DNA of 64,000 bases from Sinorhizobium alkalisoli (GCF_008932245.1 NZ_CP034909.1:1860001-1924000), one strand, 5' to 3'; shown: positions 47,238 through 56,074, numbered from the stretch's first letter. Translations and numbers: made by a program. Notes: generated by a model from the sequence alone, not told the origin.

Positions 47238-47811
47238 TCCAAAAGTCGTCACCGGCAATGCCCAGCCCGCCAAGAAGGCGGCGACGGGTGCCTACACGCC
47301 AAACAATGTCTCGCCGAGCCGCCGCGCGCGCCACAAGTACACCGTCCGGCTCTGGGCGGTTCGCCACTCGCGCTTCCTCGAGTGGTTTTATAACCGTTTC
47401 GCCGACATGTTCCTGATGCTGCACCCGCTTTGGAGCGCCATCGGTTACTCGCGGGTCGAGCGGCCGGTGACTTTCGTCGAGCGCCACGTGAAGGGTTTTC
47501 TCTTCGACTGTCGGATGTGCGGCCAGTGCGCGCTGTCCTCGACCGGCATGTCCTGCCCGATGAACTGTCCGAAGCAGCTCAGGAACGGCCCCTGCGGCGG
47601 CGTGCGCGCCAATGGCCATTGCGAGGTCGAGCCGGACATGCCGTGCGTGTGGGTACAGGCCTGGAAGGGCTCGCAGAATATGGTCAAAGGCGACGCCATC
47701 ATGAACGTGCAAAAGCCGGTCAACCAGTCGCTACGGGAAACCTCCTCCTGGCTGCGGGTGACGGCAGAAGCCGCCGCTCGCCGTGAAGAATTGAAGAAGG
47801 AAGTCCAGTAA
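47230..47811 (+). CDS. MetV-like methylenetetrahydrofolate reductase C-terminal domain protein
   Basis: A 193-aa cytoplasmic protein with the MTHFR_C domain known from the MetV subunit of acetogens. Eight cysteines, C94, C97, C100, C109, C113, C122, C131 and C139, lie in a compact block that could bind Zn or an iron-sulphur cluster. MetV works with MetF and passes electrons to or from it. The start overlaps the preceding gene by 8 bases, and the stop shares one base with metF. Its presence suggests MetF here runs with an electron carrier other than NADH alone. Confidence 0.82.
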   Translation: MPDPKVVTGNAQPAKKAATGAYTPNNVSPSRRARHKYTVRLWAVRHSRFLEWFYNRFADMFLMLHPLWSAIGYSRVERPVTFVERHVKGFLFDCRMCGQCALSSTGMSCPMNCPKQLRNGPCGGVRANGHCEVEPDMPCVWVQAWKGSQNMVKGDAIMNVQKPVNQSLRETSSWLRVTAEAAARREELKKEVQ

Positions 47812-48902
47812 TGAGTCCGGACATCAACCCGCACGATCCCGGCGCCCCCCTCGAGCCCCTGCCCGGCCACTCATCGAGAGGCCGGCTGGAGCGCGTGCTG
47901 CGCCGTGGCGAGTTCGCGGTCACGGCCGAGCTCAACCCGCCGGACAGCGCAAACCCCGAGGACGTTTACGAGCGCGCTTCGGTCTTCGACGGCTGGGTCG
48001 ACGGCATCAATGCGGTCGATGCCTCCGGCGCCAATTGCCACATGTCGTCCGTCGGCATTTGCGCATTGCTGACGCGCATGGGCTATGCCCCGATCATGCA
48101 GATCGCCTGCCGCGACAAGAATCGCATCGCCATCCAGGGCGACGTGCTCGGCGCTTCGGCCATGGGCGTGCAGAACATCATGTGTCTCACGGGCGATGGC
48201 GTACAGGCCGGCGATCAGCCGGGAGCGAAGCCGGTCTTCGACCTCGACTGCATGTCGCTGCTCCAGACCGTCCGCACCATGCGCGACAATTCGAAGTTCC
48301 TGTCGGGCCGCAAGCTGACGACGCCGCCGCAGGTCTTTCTCGGCGCGGCGATCAACCCTTTCGCCCCGCCTTACGACTTCCGGCCCTATCGGCTCGCGAA
48401 AAAGATCGAGGCCGGCGCCCAGTTCGTGCAGAGCCAGTATTGCTTCGACGTGCCGATGTTCCGCGAATACATGAACAAGGTGCGCGATCTCGGCCTGCAC
48501 GAGAAGTGCTTTATCCTGGTCGGCGTCGGCCCGATGGCCTCCGCCAAGACGGCCCGCTGGATCCGCTCCAACGTGCCGGGCATCCACATCCCCGACAGCA
48601 TCGTCAAGCGGCTGGAGGGAGCTCAGGACCAGAAAAAGGAAGGCAAGCAGCTCTGCATCGACATCATCAACGAGGTGAAGGAGATCGAGGGCGTCTCGGG
48701 CGTCCACGTGATGGCCTACCGCCAGGAAGAGTATGTCGCGGAAATCGTCCATGAATCGGGCGTGCTGAAGGGCCGTCGGCCGTGGCAGCGCGAGGCCGCC
48801 CCAACCGATACGCTGGTCGCCGAGCGGCTCGAGCACATTCGCGAAGGCATAGAGGAAAATCAGCAGCAGATGGCGGAAGCCGCGGCACACCACCCGCATT
48901 GA
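47811..48902 (+). CDS. Methylenetetrahydrofolate reductase (MetF family, MetV-linked)
   Basis: A 363-aa FAD-dependent TIM-barrel enzyme that interconverts 5-methyl- and 5,10-methylene-H4folate. Motifs: TAELNPPDS (catalytic-type Glu), QIACRDKNRIA, MCLTGDG and FVQSQYCFD. In this operon, oxidation of methyl-H4folate derived from the corrinoid protein is the likely direction. It is coupled to the MetV-like gene by a one-base overlap. The last 40 or so residues are Glu/Gln-rich and extra to the barrel. Confidence 0.88.
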   Translation: MSPDINPHDPGAPLEPLPGHSSRGRLERVLRRGEFAVTAELNPPDSANPEDVYERASVFDGWVDGINAVDASGANCHMSSVGICALLTRMGYAPIMQIACRDKNRIAIQGDVLGASAMGVQNIMCLTGDGVQAGDQPGAKPVFDLDCMSLLQTVRTMRDNSKFLSGRKLTTPPQVFLGAAINPFAPPYDFRPYRLAKKIEAGAQFVQSQYCFDVPMFREYMNKVRDLGLHEKCFILVGVGPMASAKTARWIRSNVPGIHIPDSIVKRLEGAQDQKKEGKQLCIDIINEVKEIEGVSGVHVMAYRQEEYVAEIVHESGVLKGRRPWQREAAPTDTLVAERLEHIREGIEENQQQMAEAAAHHPH

Positions 48903-49045
48903 CGAATACGCGGCAAAGGCGCGACAAGGTCGCACCTTTCGCTTATGACGCGACGGACAAACAGGCGCATCGGCTAATCCGGCGTCTTACAAACCGAGAA
49001 CCAGCCCATTAAATAGGGCCACGCCACAGGACCAGAGGACCTTTC

Positions 49046-50008
49046 ATGACCCGCACCATCGTTGCATCTGCTACCCGCGAGATCGTCATCGGCTTCGACC
49101 AGCCGTTCTGCGTCATCGGGGAACGCATCAATCCGACCGGCCGCAAGAAGCTCGCCGCCGAAATGATCGAAGGCAACTTCGAGACCGTCATCAAGGACGC
49201 GTTGGAGCAGGTTGCCGCAGGTGCCACGATGCTCGACGTCAATGCCGGCGTGACCGCCGTCAACCCGAACGAGACCGAGCCGCCGCTGCTCGTCAAGACG
49301 CTCGAGATCGTCCAGGGTCTCGTCGACGTGCCGCTGTCGATCGACAGCTCGGTGACAGCGGCGATCGAGGCCGGTCTCAGGGTCGCCAAGGGGCGCCCGC
49401 TCGTCAACTCGGTCACCGGCGAGGAAGAAAAGCTCGAGGCGATCCTGCCGCTCGTCAAGAAATACGACGTGCCGGTGGTGGCGATCTCCAATGACGAGAC
49501 CGGTATCTCCATGGATCCGGACGTCCGCTTCGCCGTCGCCAAGAAGATCGTTGAGCGCGCCGCCGACTACGGCATCAAGCCGCACGACATCGTCGTCGAT
49601 CCGCTCGTCATGCCGATCGGCGCGCTCGGATCGGCCGGCCAGCAGGTGTTCGCGCTGCTGCGCCGTCTGCGCGAAGAGCTCAAGGTCAACACCACTTGCG
49701 GCCTTTCCAACATCTCCTTCGGCCTGCCGCATCGCCACGGCATCAATGCCGGCTTCATTCCGATGGTGATCGGCGCCGGCATGACCTCCGCCATCATGAA
49801 CCCTTGCCGCCCGCAGGAAATGGAAGCGGTACGCGCGGCCAACGTTCTGAACGGCACCGATCCGAACTGCGGCCACTGGATCATGACCTATCGCGACCAC
49901 AAGCCGGCCGAGGGCGGCCATGTGGTAGCGGCCGCGGCACCGGCCGGTGGCGGCGGACGTCGCGGCGGACGCGCGGCACGCGCCGGCGGCAGCGCAAGGG
50001 CGGAGTGA
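49046..50008 (+). CDS. Methyltetrahydrofolate:corrinoid methyltransferase (MtgA/MeTr type)
   Basis: A 320-aa pterin-binding TIM barrel. Motifs: VIGERINPTGRKK, MLDVNAGV, PLSIDSSV, LVNSVTGEE, VVAISNDETG, and CGLSNISFGLP with the substrate-site Asn. It moves the methyl group between methyl-corrinoid protein and tetrahydrofolate. Length up to residue 290 or so matches the family; the last 30 residues form an Ala/Gly/Arg tail (GGGGRRGGRAARAGG) that is not part of the fold. It lies 143 bases after metF. Confidence 0.92.
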   Translation: MTRTIVASATREIVIGFDQPFCVIGERINPTGRKKLAAEMIEGNFETVIKDALEQVAAGATMLDVNAGVTAVNPNETEPPLLVKTLEIVQGLVDVPLSIDSSVTAAIEAGLRVAKGRPLVNSVTGEEEKLEAILPLVKKYDVPVVAISNDETGISMDPDVRFAVAKKIVERAADYGIKPHDIVVDPLVMPIGALGSAGQQVFALLRRLREELKVNTTCGLSNISFGLPHRHGINAGFIPMVIGAGMTSAIMNPCRPQEMEAVRAANVLNGTDPNCGHWIMTYRDHKPAEGGHVVAAAAPAGGGGRRGGRAARAGGSARAE

Positions 50009-50009
50009 C

Positions 50010-50348
50010 ATGGCCAAACACCACTCCCTTGCTCGTGATCTGACCGCGCTCTGGTTTCAGGCGCCTTTGGTGATCGCCACGCGTACGCAGGCGATGGCCA
50101 TGGCCGCCATGACCGGATCGGCGGCCGACTACGCCGAGGCAAGCCGGATGGTGACGGAGAAAATGGCAGCGGCGGCCGAATGCGCCGTTGCCGCCAATAT
50201 GGCCCTGATGAAGGAAGGCATGAACGCAGCCGCTGCGATTGCCACCGGCGGGAAGGCGGCGACGGCCGGCCGCAATCGCGTGGCGGCGGCAGCGCTTCGC
50301 CCCTACGCAAAGCGTGTTCGGGCGAATGCCCGCAGACTTGTGAAATAG
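50010..50348 (+). CDS. Small Ala-rich helical protein in the corrinoid operon
   Basis: A 112-aa protein starting one base after the MtgA-type stop. It is almost wholly helical in appearance, rich in Ala and Met, with a basic C-terminal third (Arg/Lys-rich, ending RANARRLVK). It is loosely phasin-like in composition, but I see no diagnostic motif. Its tight position between the methyl-H4folate methyltransferase and the RACo gene suggests a structural or assembly role in the corrinoid system. Function unknown. Confidence 0.65.
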   Translation: MAKHHSLARDLTALWFQAPLVIATRTQAMAMAAMTGSAADYAEASRMVTEKMAAAAECAVAANMALMKEGMNAAAAIATGGKAATAGRNRVAAAALRPYAKRVRANARRLVK

Positions 50349-50367
50349 TCGGCAGACGAGAAGAAAG

Positions 50368-52416
50368 ATGCTGAACGTGCCACCGAAGGACAACAAGACC
50401 GATCCGCTGGTGCTCTTCATGCCGTCGGGAAAGCGCGGCCGGTTCCCGGTCGGCACTCCGATCCTCGATGCGGCACGCTCGCTCGGCGTCTATGTCGAGA
50501 GCGTCTGCGGCGGGCGGGGCATTTGCGGGCGCTGCCAGGTGGAAGTCCAGGAGGGCCAGTTCGCCAAGCACGGCATAACCTCCTCCAACGGTCACATTTC
50601 CGAATTCGGCCCGAAGGAAATGCGCTATGCCGACAAGCGCGACCTCAAGGAAGGCCGGCGCCTCTCCTGCTCTGCCACAGTGCAGGGCGATCTCGTCATC
50701 GACGTGCCGCAGGACGTCGCCGTCAACGCCCAGGTCGTGCGCAAGGATTCCGACGAGCGCGTCATCGAACGCAACGCCTCGATCCACATGTGCTATGTCG
50801 AGATCGAGGAGCCGGACATGCACAAGCCGCTCGGCGATCTCGACCGGCTGAAGGCGGCGCTCGCGACCGATTGGGGCTTCACCGAGCTTGACGTGGATTT
50901 CCACATTCTGCCGCAGGTGCAGGCGATCCTGCGCAAGGGCGAGTGGAAGGTGACGGCGGCCATCCATCGCGACGATGAGCATGAGCGCCCGCGCATGATC
51001 GCGCTCTATCCGGGGTTGAAGAACGAGGCCTACGGGATCGCCTGCGACATCGGTTCGACGACGATCGCCATGCATCTGTCATCGCTTCTGTCCGGCCGTA
51101 CGGTCGCCTCTGCCGGCACATCCAACCCGCAGATCCGCTTCGGCGAGGATCTGATGAGCCGCGTTTCCTACGTGATGATGAACCCGGACGGCCGCGCGGC
51201 GATGACCAAGGCCGTGCGCGAGGCGCTGAACGGCCTGATAGAACGGGTCTGCTCTCAGGGCGGCGTTTCGCGCGAGGACGTTCTTGAGGCGGTCTTCGTC
51301 GGCAATCCGATCATGCACCACCTCTTTCTCGGCATTGACCCGACGGAACTCGGCGGCGCGCCCTTCGCGCTGGCTGTTTCCGGCGCGGTGCGGGCCGCCG
51401 CGCATGAACTCGACCTTTCCATGAACCGCGGCACCCGCGTCTATGTGCTGCCCTGCATCGCCGGACACGTGGGGGCCGACGCAGCCGGAGCAACTCTGAC
51501 CGAGGGGCCGCATCGCCAGGACGAGATGATGCTGCTCGTCGATATTGGCACCAATGCGGAAATCGTGCTCGGCAACTGGATCCGCACGGTTGCTGCCTCC
51601 TCGCCGACGGGGCCCGCCTTCGAAGGCGCGGAAATCTCCTGTGGGCAGCGGGCGGCGGCGGGCGCCATCGAGCGTGTGCGCATCGACCCGGTCACGCTCG
51701 AACCGCGTTTCCGCGTGATCGGTATCGAGCCCTGGTCTGACGAGCCGGGCTTCGCCGAAGCGGCGGCGGCGGTCGGCGTCACCGGCATCTGCGGTTCCGG
51801 CATCATCGAAGTGATCGCCGAAATGTTCCTCGCCGGCATCATCTCCGAAGACGGCGTCGTCGACGGTTCGCTTACTGCCCGCTCGCCACGCATCCTGCAG
51901 AACGGCCGCACCTTCTCCTACCTTCTTCACGAGGGCCAGCCGAAGATCGTGGTGACGCAGGGGGACGTGCGCGCCATCCAGCTCGCCAAGGCGGCGCTCT
52001 ATGCCGGCGTCAAGCTGCTGATGGACAAGCAGGGCATAGACCACGTCGACCGCATCGGCCTCGCCGGCGCCTTCGGCACCTTCATCGATCCGAAATATGC
52101 GATGGTCCTCGGCCTCATCCCGGACTGCGATCTCGCCAAGGTGAAGGCCGTCGGCAATGCCGCCGGCACCGGCGCGCGCATGTGCCTCCTGAACCGCGGC
52201 CACCGTCGCGAGATCGAGGAAACGGTCAGCAAAATCGAGAAGATAGAGACGGCTCTTGAATCGAAGTTTCAGGAGCACTTCGTCAATGCCATGGCAATGC
52301 CCAACAAGGTCGACGCCTTTCCGAAACTCGCCGAGGCCGTTACCCTGCCCGCGCGCAAGGTGCTGGCGGAAGAGGGCGAAGCGGGCGGCCGCAGAAGGCG
52401 ACGGAGCCGCGAATAG
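50368..52416 (+). CDS. Reductive activator of corrinoid protein (RACo/ASKHA ferredoxin)
   Basis: A 682-aa ATP-dependent activase that re-reduces Co(II) corrinoid to Co(I). An N-terminal plant-type 2Fe-2S domain has ligands C47, C53, C56 and C101 (SVCGGRGICGRC, LSCSA). A linker (about 120-220) leads to the ASKHA ATPase domain with YGIACDIGSTTIAMHL, LLVDIGTNAEIVLGN and the closing GAFGTFIDPKYAMVLGLIPDCD. A short basic tail (GGRRRRRSRE) ends it. It lies 19 bases after the small Ala-rich gene and is the last gene of the operon. Confidence 0.92.
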   Translation: MLNVPPKDNKTDPLVLFMPSGKRGRFPVGTPILDAARSLGVYVESVCGGRGICGRCQVEVQEGQFAKHGITSSNGHISEFGPKEMRYADKRDLKEGRRLSCSATVQGDLVIDVPQDVAVNAQVVRKDSDERVIERNASIHMCYVEIEEPDMHKPLGDLDRLKAALATDWGFTELDVDFHILPQVQAILRKGEWKVTAAIHRDDEHERPRMIALYPGLKNEAYGIACDIGSTTIAMHLSSLLSGRTVASAGTSNPQIRFGEDLMSRVSYVMMNPDGRAAMTKAVREALNGLIERVCSQGGVSREDVLEAVFVGNPIMHHLFLGIDPTELGGAPFALAVSGAVRAAAHELDLSMNRGTRVYVLPCIAGHVGADAAGATLTEGPHRQDEMMLLVDIGTNAEIVLGNWIRTVAASSPTGPAFEGAEISCGQRAAAGAIERVRIDPVTLEPRFRVIGIEPWSDEPGFAEAAAAVGVTGICGSGIIEVIAEMFLAGIISEDGVVDGSLTARSPRILQNGRTFSYLLHEGQPKIVVTQGDVRAIQLAKAALYAGVKLLMDKQGIDHVDRIGLAGAFGTFIDPKYAMVLGLIPDCDLAKVKAVGNAAGTGARMCLLNRGHRREIEETVSKIEKIETALESKFQEHFVNAMAMPNKVDAFPKLAEAVTLPARKVLAEEGEAGGRRRRRSRE

Positions 52417-52651
52417 GTTTGACGGTAATCGGCCTTGGATCGGGCGAAGCACCGAACGAGACTGACGACGGCAGACGAGGTACTCGCTGCAAGTCCCGCA
52501 GCGTGAAGGCTGGTGCTGAAAATCCTAAGCTTGCCACCCGTGATAAATGGCCGCGATGGGTGGAAGACGGCCCTTCGTCCTGCTCATCTGAACGAGCAAG
52601 TTGCGCCAACAGCGGGCATCGGCATCGAATAGCAATTTGGACACGCTGTCC

Positions 52652-54232
52652 CTAGGCCGCCTTGATCAAATCTGCAGCTTTCTCACCGATCATCATCGAT
52701 GGGCCGTTTGTGTTGCCACTTAACAGAACTGGCATGATGGATGAGTCTGCCACTCGGAGTCCATGGACTCCTCTCACCGAAAGCTTCGGATCGACAACGG
52801 CCTCATCGTCGATGCCCATCTTACAGGTTCCCACGGGATGATAGTCGCAGCAGGCGTACTGGCGCACATACGCCATTATATCCTCCTTGCTCTTGGCGTC
52901 CGGACCAGGAAGGCGCTCCACCTTGATGTACTTAGCGATTTCGGGTTGGGCGAGAATCTCGCGTGTCGTCTCGATGGACTTCAACGACATGTCCCGATCG
53001 TACTGCTCACAATGATAGTTGGGGTCGATGAGCGGCATGTCCGCTGGATCGGACGACTTCAGCGAAACAGAACCGATACTGCGCGGCCGCAGGAACGTCG
53101 TGTTGACGGTGAACCCGTGGCCGTCAAGCCGCGTCTGCCCGCCCCGAACGACCATCGCGGGGGCGATATGAATTTGCATGTCGGGGCGGCCATTGCCTTC
53201 GCTCGAGGCAAACCCGCCGCCCTCCACGATGACGGATGCAGCAGGTCCACCGCGATAGAGGAGCCAATGCAGCCCATGCTTGATCGAATGCGGGAACTGA
53301 TCCTGACCATCGTAGCTGATCGGGTCCTTGAGGCTGACATGGACATTCGAGCAGAGATGGTCCTGCAGGTTCTTGCCGACCCCCTTGAGGTCAATCTTGG
53401 GAGCGATCCCGACCTTCTTGAGTTCGTCGGCATCCCCGATTCCCGAAAGCATCAACAACCGCGGCGAGTTGATCGCGCCGCTCGTCACGATGACTTCCCT
53501 GTCGCACCTGATCGTTCGGAGGTTTTTGCCCTCGGCGACTTCGACTCCGACTGCGTGATCGCCTTCCAACACGATGCGGATCGCTCGCGATCCAGTGCGG
53601 ACTGTGAGGTTCTTCCTGGACTTGATCGGACGGAGGTAAGAGACGGCCGAACTCCGACGTCGACCATCACGGCAGGTCACCTGGTAAAGTCCTGCGCCAT
53701 ACTGGGTCTCACCATTGAAGTCCGGATTGTAGGGCAGCCCCCATGTCTGGCAGGACCTGACGAACGCCTTCGAAAGCTCATGCGGCTTGACCTGATCGGA
53801 GACCCAGAGCGGGCCACCTTGGCCGTGATATTTGTTCGCAAGCCGCTCGTTGTCCTCCGACTTTCGGAAATATGGCAGCACGTCATCGTAAGACCAGCCG
53901 TCGTTACCGAGCGCAGCCCAGTTATCATAATCCTCTTTTTGGCCGCGGATATAGATCATGGCGTTAATCGAACTGGAGCCGCCGAGGGTCTTGCCCTGCG
54001 GATACCAGATCGAGCGGTTGTCGAGATTCTTCTGGGGTACCGTCTGGAAGCGCCAGTTCACGCCCGGGCCAAAAAGTTTGCCCAGGCCGCCGGGAATATG
54101 GATCATGGGATTCCAGTCGCGCGAACCAGCTTCCAGCAGGAGAACTTTGACCGAAGGGTCCTCAGTCAGCCGATTGGCGATCACGCATCCGGCAGAACCT
54201 GCGCCCGTAACAATGTAGTCGTACTTTTCCAT
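52652..54232 (-). CDS. GMC-family FAD alcohol oxidoreductase (choline dehydrogenase-like)
   Basis: A 526-aa flavoprotein with the FAD-binding VTGAGSAGCVIANRL at the N terminus, the GMC signature regions PQGKTLGGSSSINAMIYIRG and VIVTSGAINSPRLLMLSGIG, and C-terminal DYHPVGTCKMG with the catalytic His region. It oxidises a primary or secondary alcohol to an aldehyde or ketone. The ATG at 54232 opens on the FAD motif. It is the last gene of the long catabolic operon; its product aldehyde may feed the ALDH gene. Betaine synthesis is unlikely, as no betA-type partner is near. Confidence 0.85.
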   Translation of the reverse strand: MEKYDYIVTGAGSAGCVIANRLTEDPSVKVLLLEAGSRDWNPMIHIPGGLGKLFGPGVNWRFQTVPQKNLDNRSIWYPQGKTLGGSSSINAMIYIRGQKEDYDNWAALGNDGWSYDDVLPYFRKSEDNERLANKYHGQGGPLWVSDQVKPHELSKAFVRSCQTWGLPYNPDFNGETQYGAGLYQVTCRDGRRRSSAVSYLRPIKSRKNLTVRTGSRAIRIVLEGDHAVGVEVAEGKNLRTIRCDREVIVTSGAINSPRLLMLSGIGDADELKKVGIAPKIDLKGVGKNLQDHLCSNVHVSLKDPISYDGQDQFPHSIKHGLHWLLYRGGPAASVIVEGGGFASSEGNGRPDMQIHIAPAMVVRGGQTRLDGHGFTVNTTFLRPRSIGSVSLKSSDPADMPLIDPNYHCEQYDRDMSLKSIETTREILAQPEIAKYIKVERLPGPDAKSKEDIMAYVRQYACCDYHPVGTCKMGIDDEAVVDPKLSVRGVHGLRVADSSIMPVLLSGNTNGPSMMIGEKAADLIKAA

Positions 54233-54269
54233 GATCCTATCCTCCCGGTGTACATGGCCGCCGAAGCGG

Positions 54270-55043
54270 TTATCGCCCCTTGAACAAGGGCTCACGCTTC
54301 TCGGCGAAGGCCCGGAGACCTTCCATTCTGTCTTCGGTTGCGAATGCTTCAATTGTCAGTTGGCGCTCGATTTCGAGACCTGTCTCCAGCGGGTGCTCGT
54401 CGGCAGCCTTAACGGCCCTCTTGGCGTAGGGAGTGATCGCGACCGATTTCCGCGCGATGTTCGCGGCTAACTCGATTGCTCTCTTCTGTAGCCCGTCGGC
54501 GGGCAGCACCTCGCTGACGAGACCCTTGCGTTCGGCCAGCCCGGCATCGACCATCTCCCCGGTCAGTACCATCTGCATCGCAAACGAGCGACCAACGAAC
54601 CTCGGAAGTCGCTGGGTGCCGCCGTCCCCGGGGAATGAACCGATCTTGATCTCGGGCGCGGCGAACTTCGCCGTGTCCGAGGCGAGGATGATGTCGCAGA
54701 CGAGAGCCAGTTCCAGCCCTCCCCCGAGGGCGAAGCCGTTGACGGCCGCGATGATCGGCTTGGGGAAATTCTCGATCTCCCGCCACCGGGCAAGCCTGTC
54801 GGGATCGACGTAGGACGCCACTCCGCGCTCCAGCATGTCGGTTATGTCCGCACCCGCCGAGAAGGCCCGCCCGCTTCCCGTCAAAATCACGCAACCAACG
54901 CCCTCGTCGGCCGCCGCTTCGCGCAGCAGGTCGACGAGCTCCGCGAGGAGCTCTTTCGACAAGGCGTTCAGTTTCTCCGGACGATTGAGCGTCAGGTGCA
55001 CGACACCTGGCGACGGACTGTCTCTCAGCACGAGTGCGGTCAT
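54270..55043 (-). CDS. Enoyl-CoA hydratase/isomerase family protein
   Basis: A 257-aa crotonase-fold protein: TGSGRAFSAGADITDML (oxyanion-hole segment), IAAVNGFALGGGLELALVCD (second oxyanion loop) and FPGDGGTQRLPRFVG with the position of the second catalytic acid as Gly-Asp rather than Glu. It acts on an acyl-CoA, presumably one formed by the CaiB/BaiF enzyme of the same operon. It starts 4 bases from the DapA-family gene stop. Confidence 0.85.
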   Translation of the reverse strand: MTALVLRDSPSPGVVHLTLNRPEKLNALSKELLAELVDLLREAAADEGVGCVILTGSGRAFSAGADITDMLERGVASYVDPDRLARWREIENFPKPIIAAVNGFALGGGLELALVCDIILASDTAKFAAPEIKIGSFPGDGGTQRLPRFVGRSFAMQMVLTGEMVDAGLAERKGLVSEVLPADGLQKRAIELAANIARKSVAITPYAKRAVKAADEHPLETGLEIERQLTIEAFATEDRMEGLRAFAEKREPLFKGR

Positions 55044-55046
55044 GGA

Positions 55047-56012
55047 TCACGCCACCTTCTTGTAGACGGTCTCAGATGTCAGACCCGCCTGCGCCACGCA
55101 ACGCCTAATCTTCTCGATCTCGGCGGCGGTAGGCTTGACCAGCGGCGGACGGACATGGGCACCGTCCCAACGACCGAGAATGACAAGCGCCTCCTTCATG
55201 CGATTGTGCATGTCGAGCAGCGGATGGTCGTAAAACGCCCTGACGGTCGGGTAGATTTTGTCGTTGATCGCCCTGGCCGCGTTGAGATCGCCCGCCTGGA
55301 CTGCCCGGAAGAGCGCCACCTGAAGATTGGCGATCACCGAACCCGCGCCGGAAAGCAAGCCGTCACAGCCGAGCGCCAAGGAGCCGAGGAGCCAGGAACT
55401 GTGAGTCGTCACGGTGTTGACCGGGCGGTCCAAGGCCTTGAGCTCGCGAATCTGGCGCTCATGCAGGTTGCCGTCGCCGCAGTTGTCCTTGATGGCCTTG
55501 ATCGAAGGGAACCGGGTGCAGAGTTCCAGAAGCGTCGGCAACGGGATCGCGAGGTTCGAGTTGACCGGGAACTGGTAGTGGATGATTGGGAGATCGGAAG
55601 CGTGCGTGATGCGCTTGTAATGCTCGAGGATCATCTCCGGGCGTATATGGCCGCCAAGAACCATCACTTCCGGCGGAAAGACCAGAAGGCCATTCGCGCC
55701 TTCATCCTGCGCTCTGCGCGCGATCCTCGCCGCTTCGAGGCTCGAATTCGTGTAGACTGCGACGATCGTGGGAACACGCTCCTGAAGCTCTTCCTTGGTC
55801 ACGGCGATCGCCCTGAACTGCTCTTCCATCGTCAGCGAGGCGACTTCCGCGGCGTGGCCATTGATCGTGATTGCGGTGATGCCTTCGACACCGCTGACAT
55901 CGCCGAGATGCTTGCGATACGCCTTCTCATTCACCTCCATGTCGGCTGTGAAGGGCATGAGAACCGCGGGAATAACCCCATGGGGCTTGTCATAGTGGCG
56001 AACGGATGCCAT
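55047..56012 (-). CDS. DapA/NAL-family lyase or aldolase
   Basis: A 321-aa dihydrodipicolinate-synthase superfamily TIM barrel. The N-terminal GVIPAVLMPFTADMEVN and INGHAAEVASLT segments are family-typical. The Schiff-base lysine is expected in SIKAIKDNCGD, and the Tyr in IIHYQFPVN. It probably cleaves or dehydrates a keto acid. The ATG at 56012 follows the hairpin after the binding-protein gene. The substrate is unknown, and context does not suggest lysine synthesis. Confidence 0.82.
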   Translation of the reverse strand: MASVRHYDKPHGVIPAVLMPFTADMEVNEKAYRKHLGDVSGVEGITAITINGHAAEVASLTMEEQFRAIAVTKEELQERVPTIVAVYTNSSLEAARIARRAQDEGANGLLVFPPEVMVLGGHIRPEMILEHYKRITHASDLPIIHYQFPVNSNLAIPLPTLLELCTRFPSIKAIKDNCGDGNLHERQIRELKALDRPVNTVTTHSSWLLGSLALGCDGLLSGAGSVIANLQVALFRAVQAGDLNAARAINDKIYPTVRAFYDHPLLDMHNRMKEALVILGRWDGAHVRPPLVKPTAAEIEKIRRCVAQAGLTSETVYKKVA

Positions 56013-56037
56013 CGCGCTTTTCCTTCTTGTGGATAGT

Positions 56038-56061
56038 GGGCCGCGTCCTGAAACGCGGCCC
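56038..56061 (-). terminator. GC hairpin between binding-protein and DapA-family genes
   Basis: A 9-bp perfect stem (gggccgcgt 56038-56046 with acgcggccc 56053-56061), 13 bases past the binding-protein stop, mirrors the hairpin found after the binding-protein gene of the fucose operon. It probably protects the upstream message or causes partial termination. Confidence 0.6.
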
Positions 56062-56074
56062 GGCTTCGTGGTTG

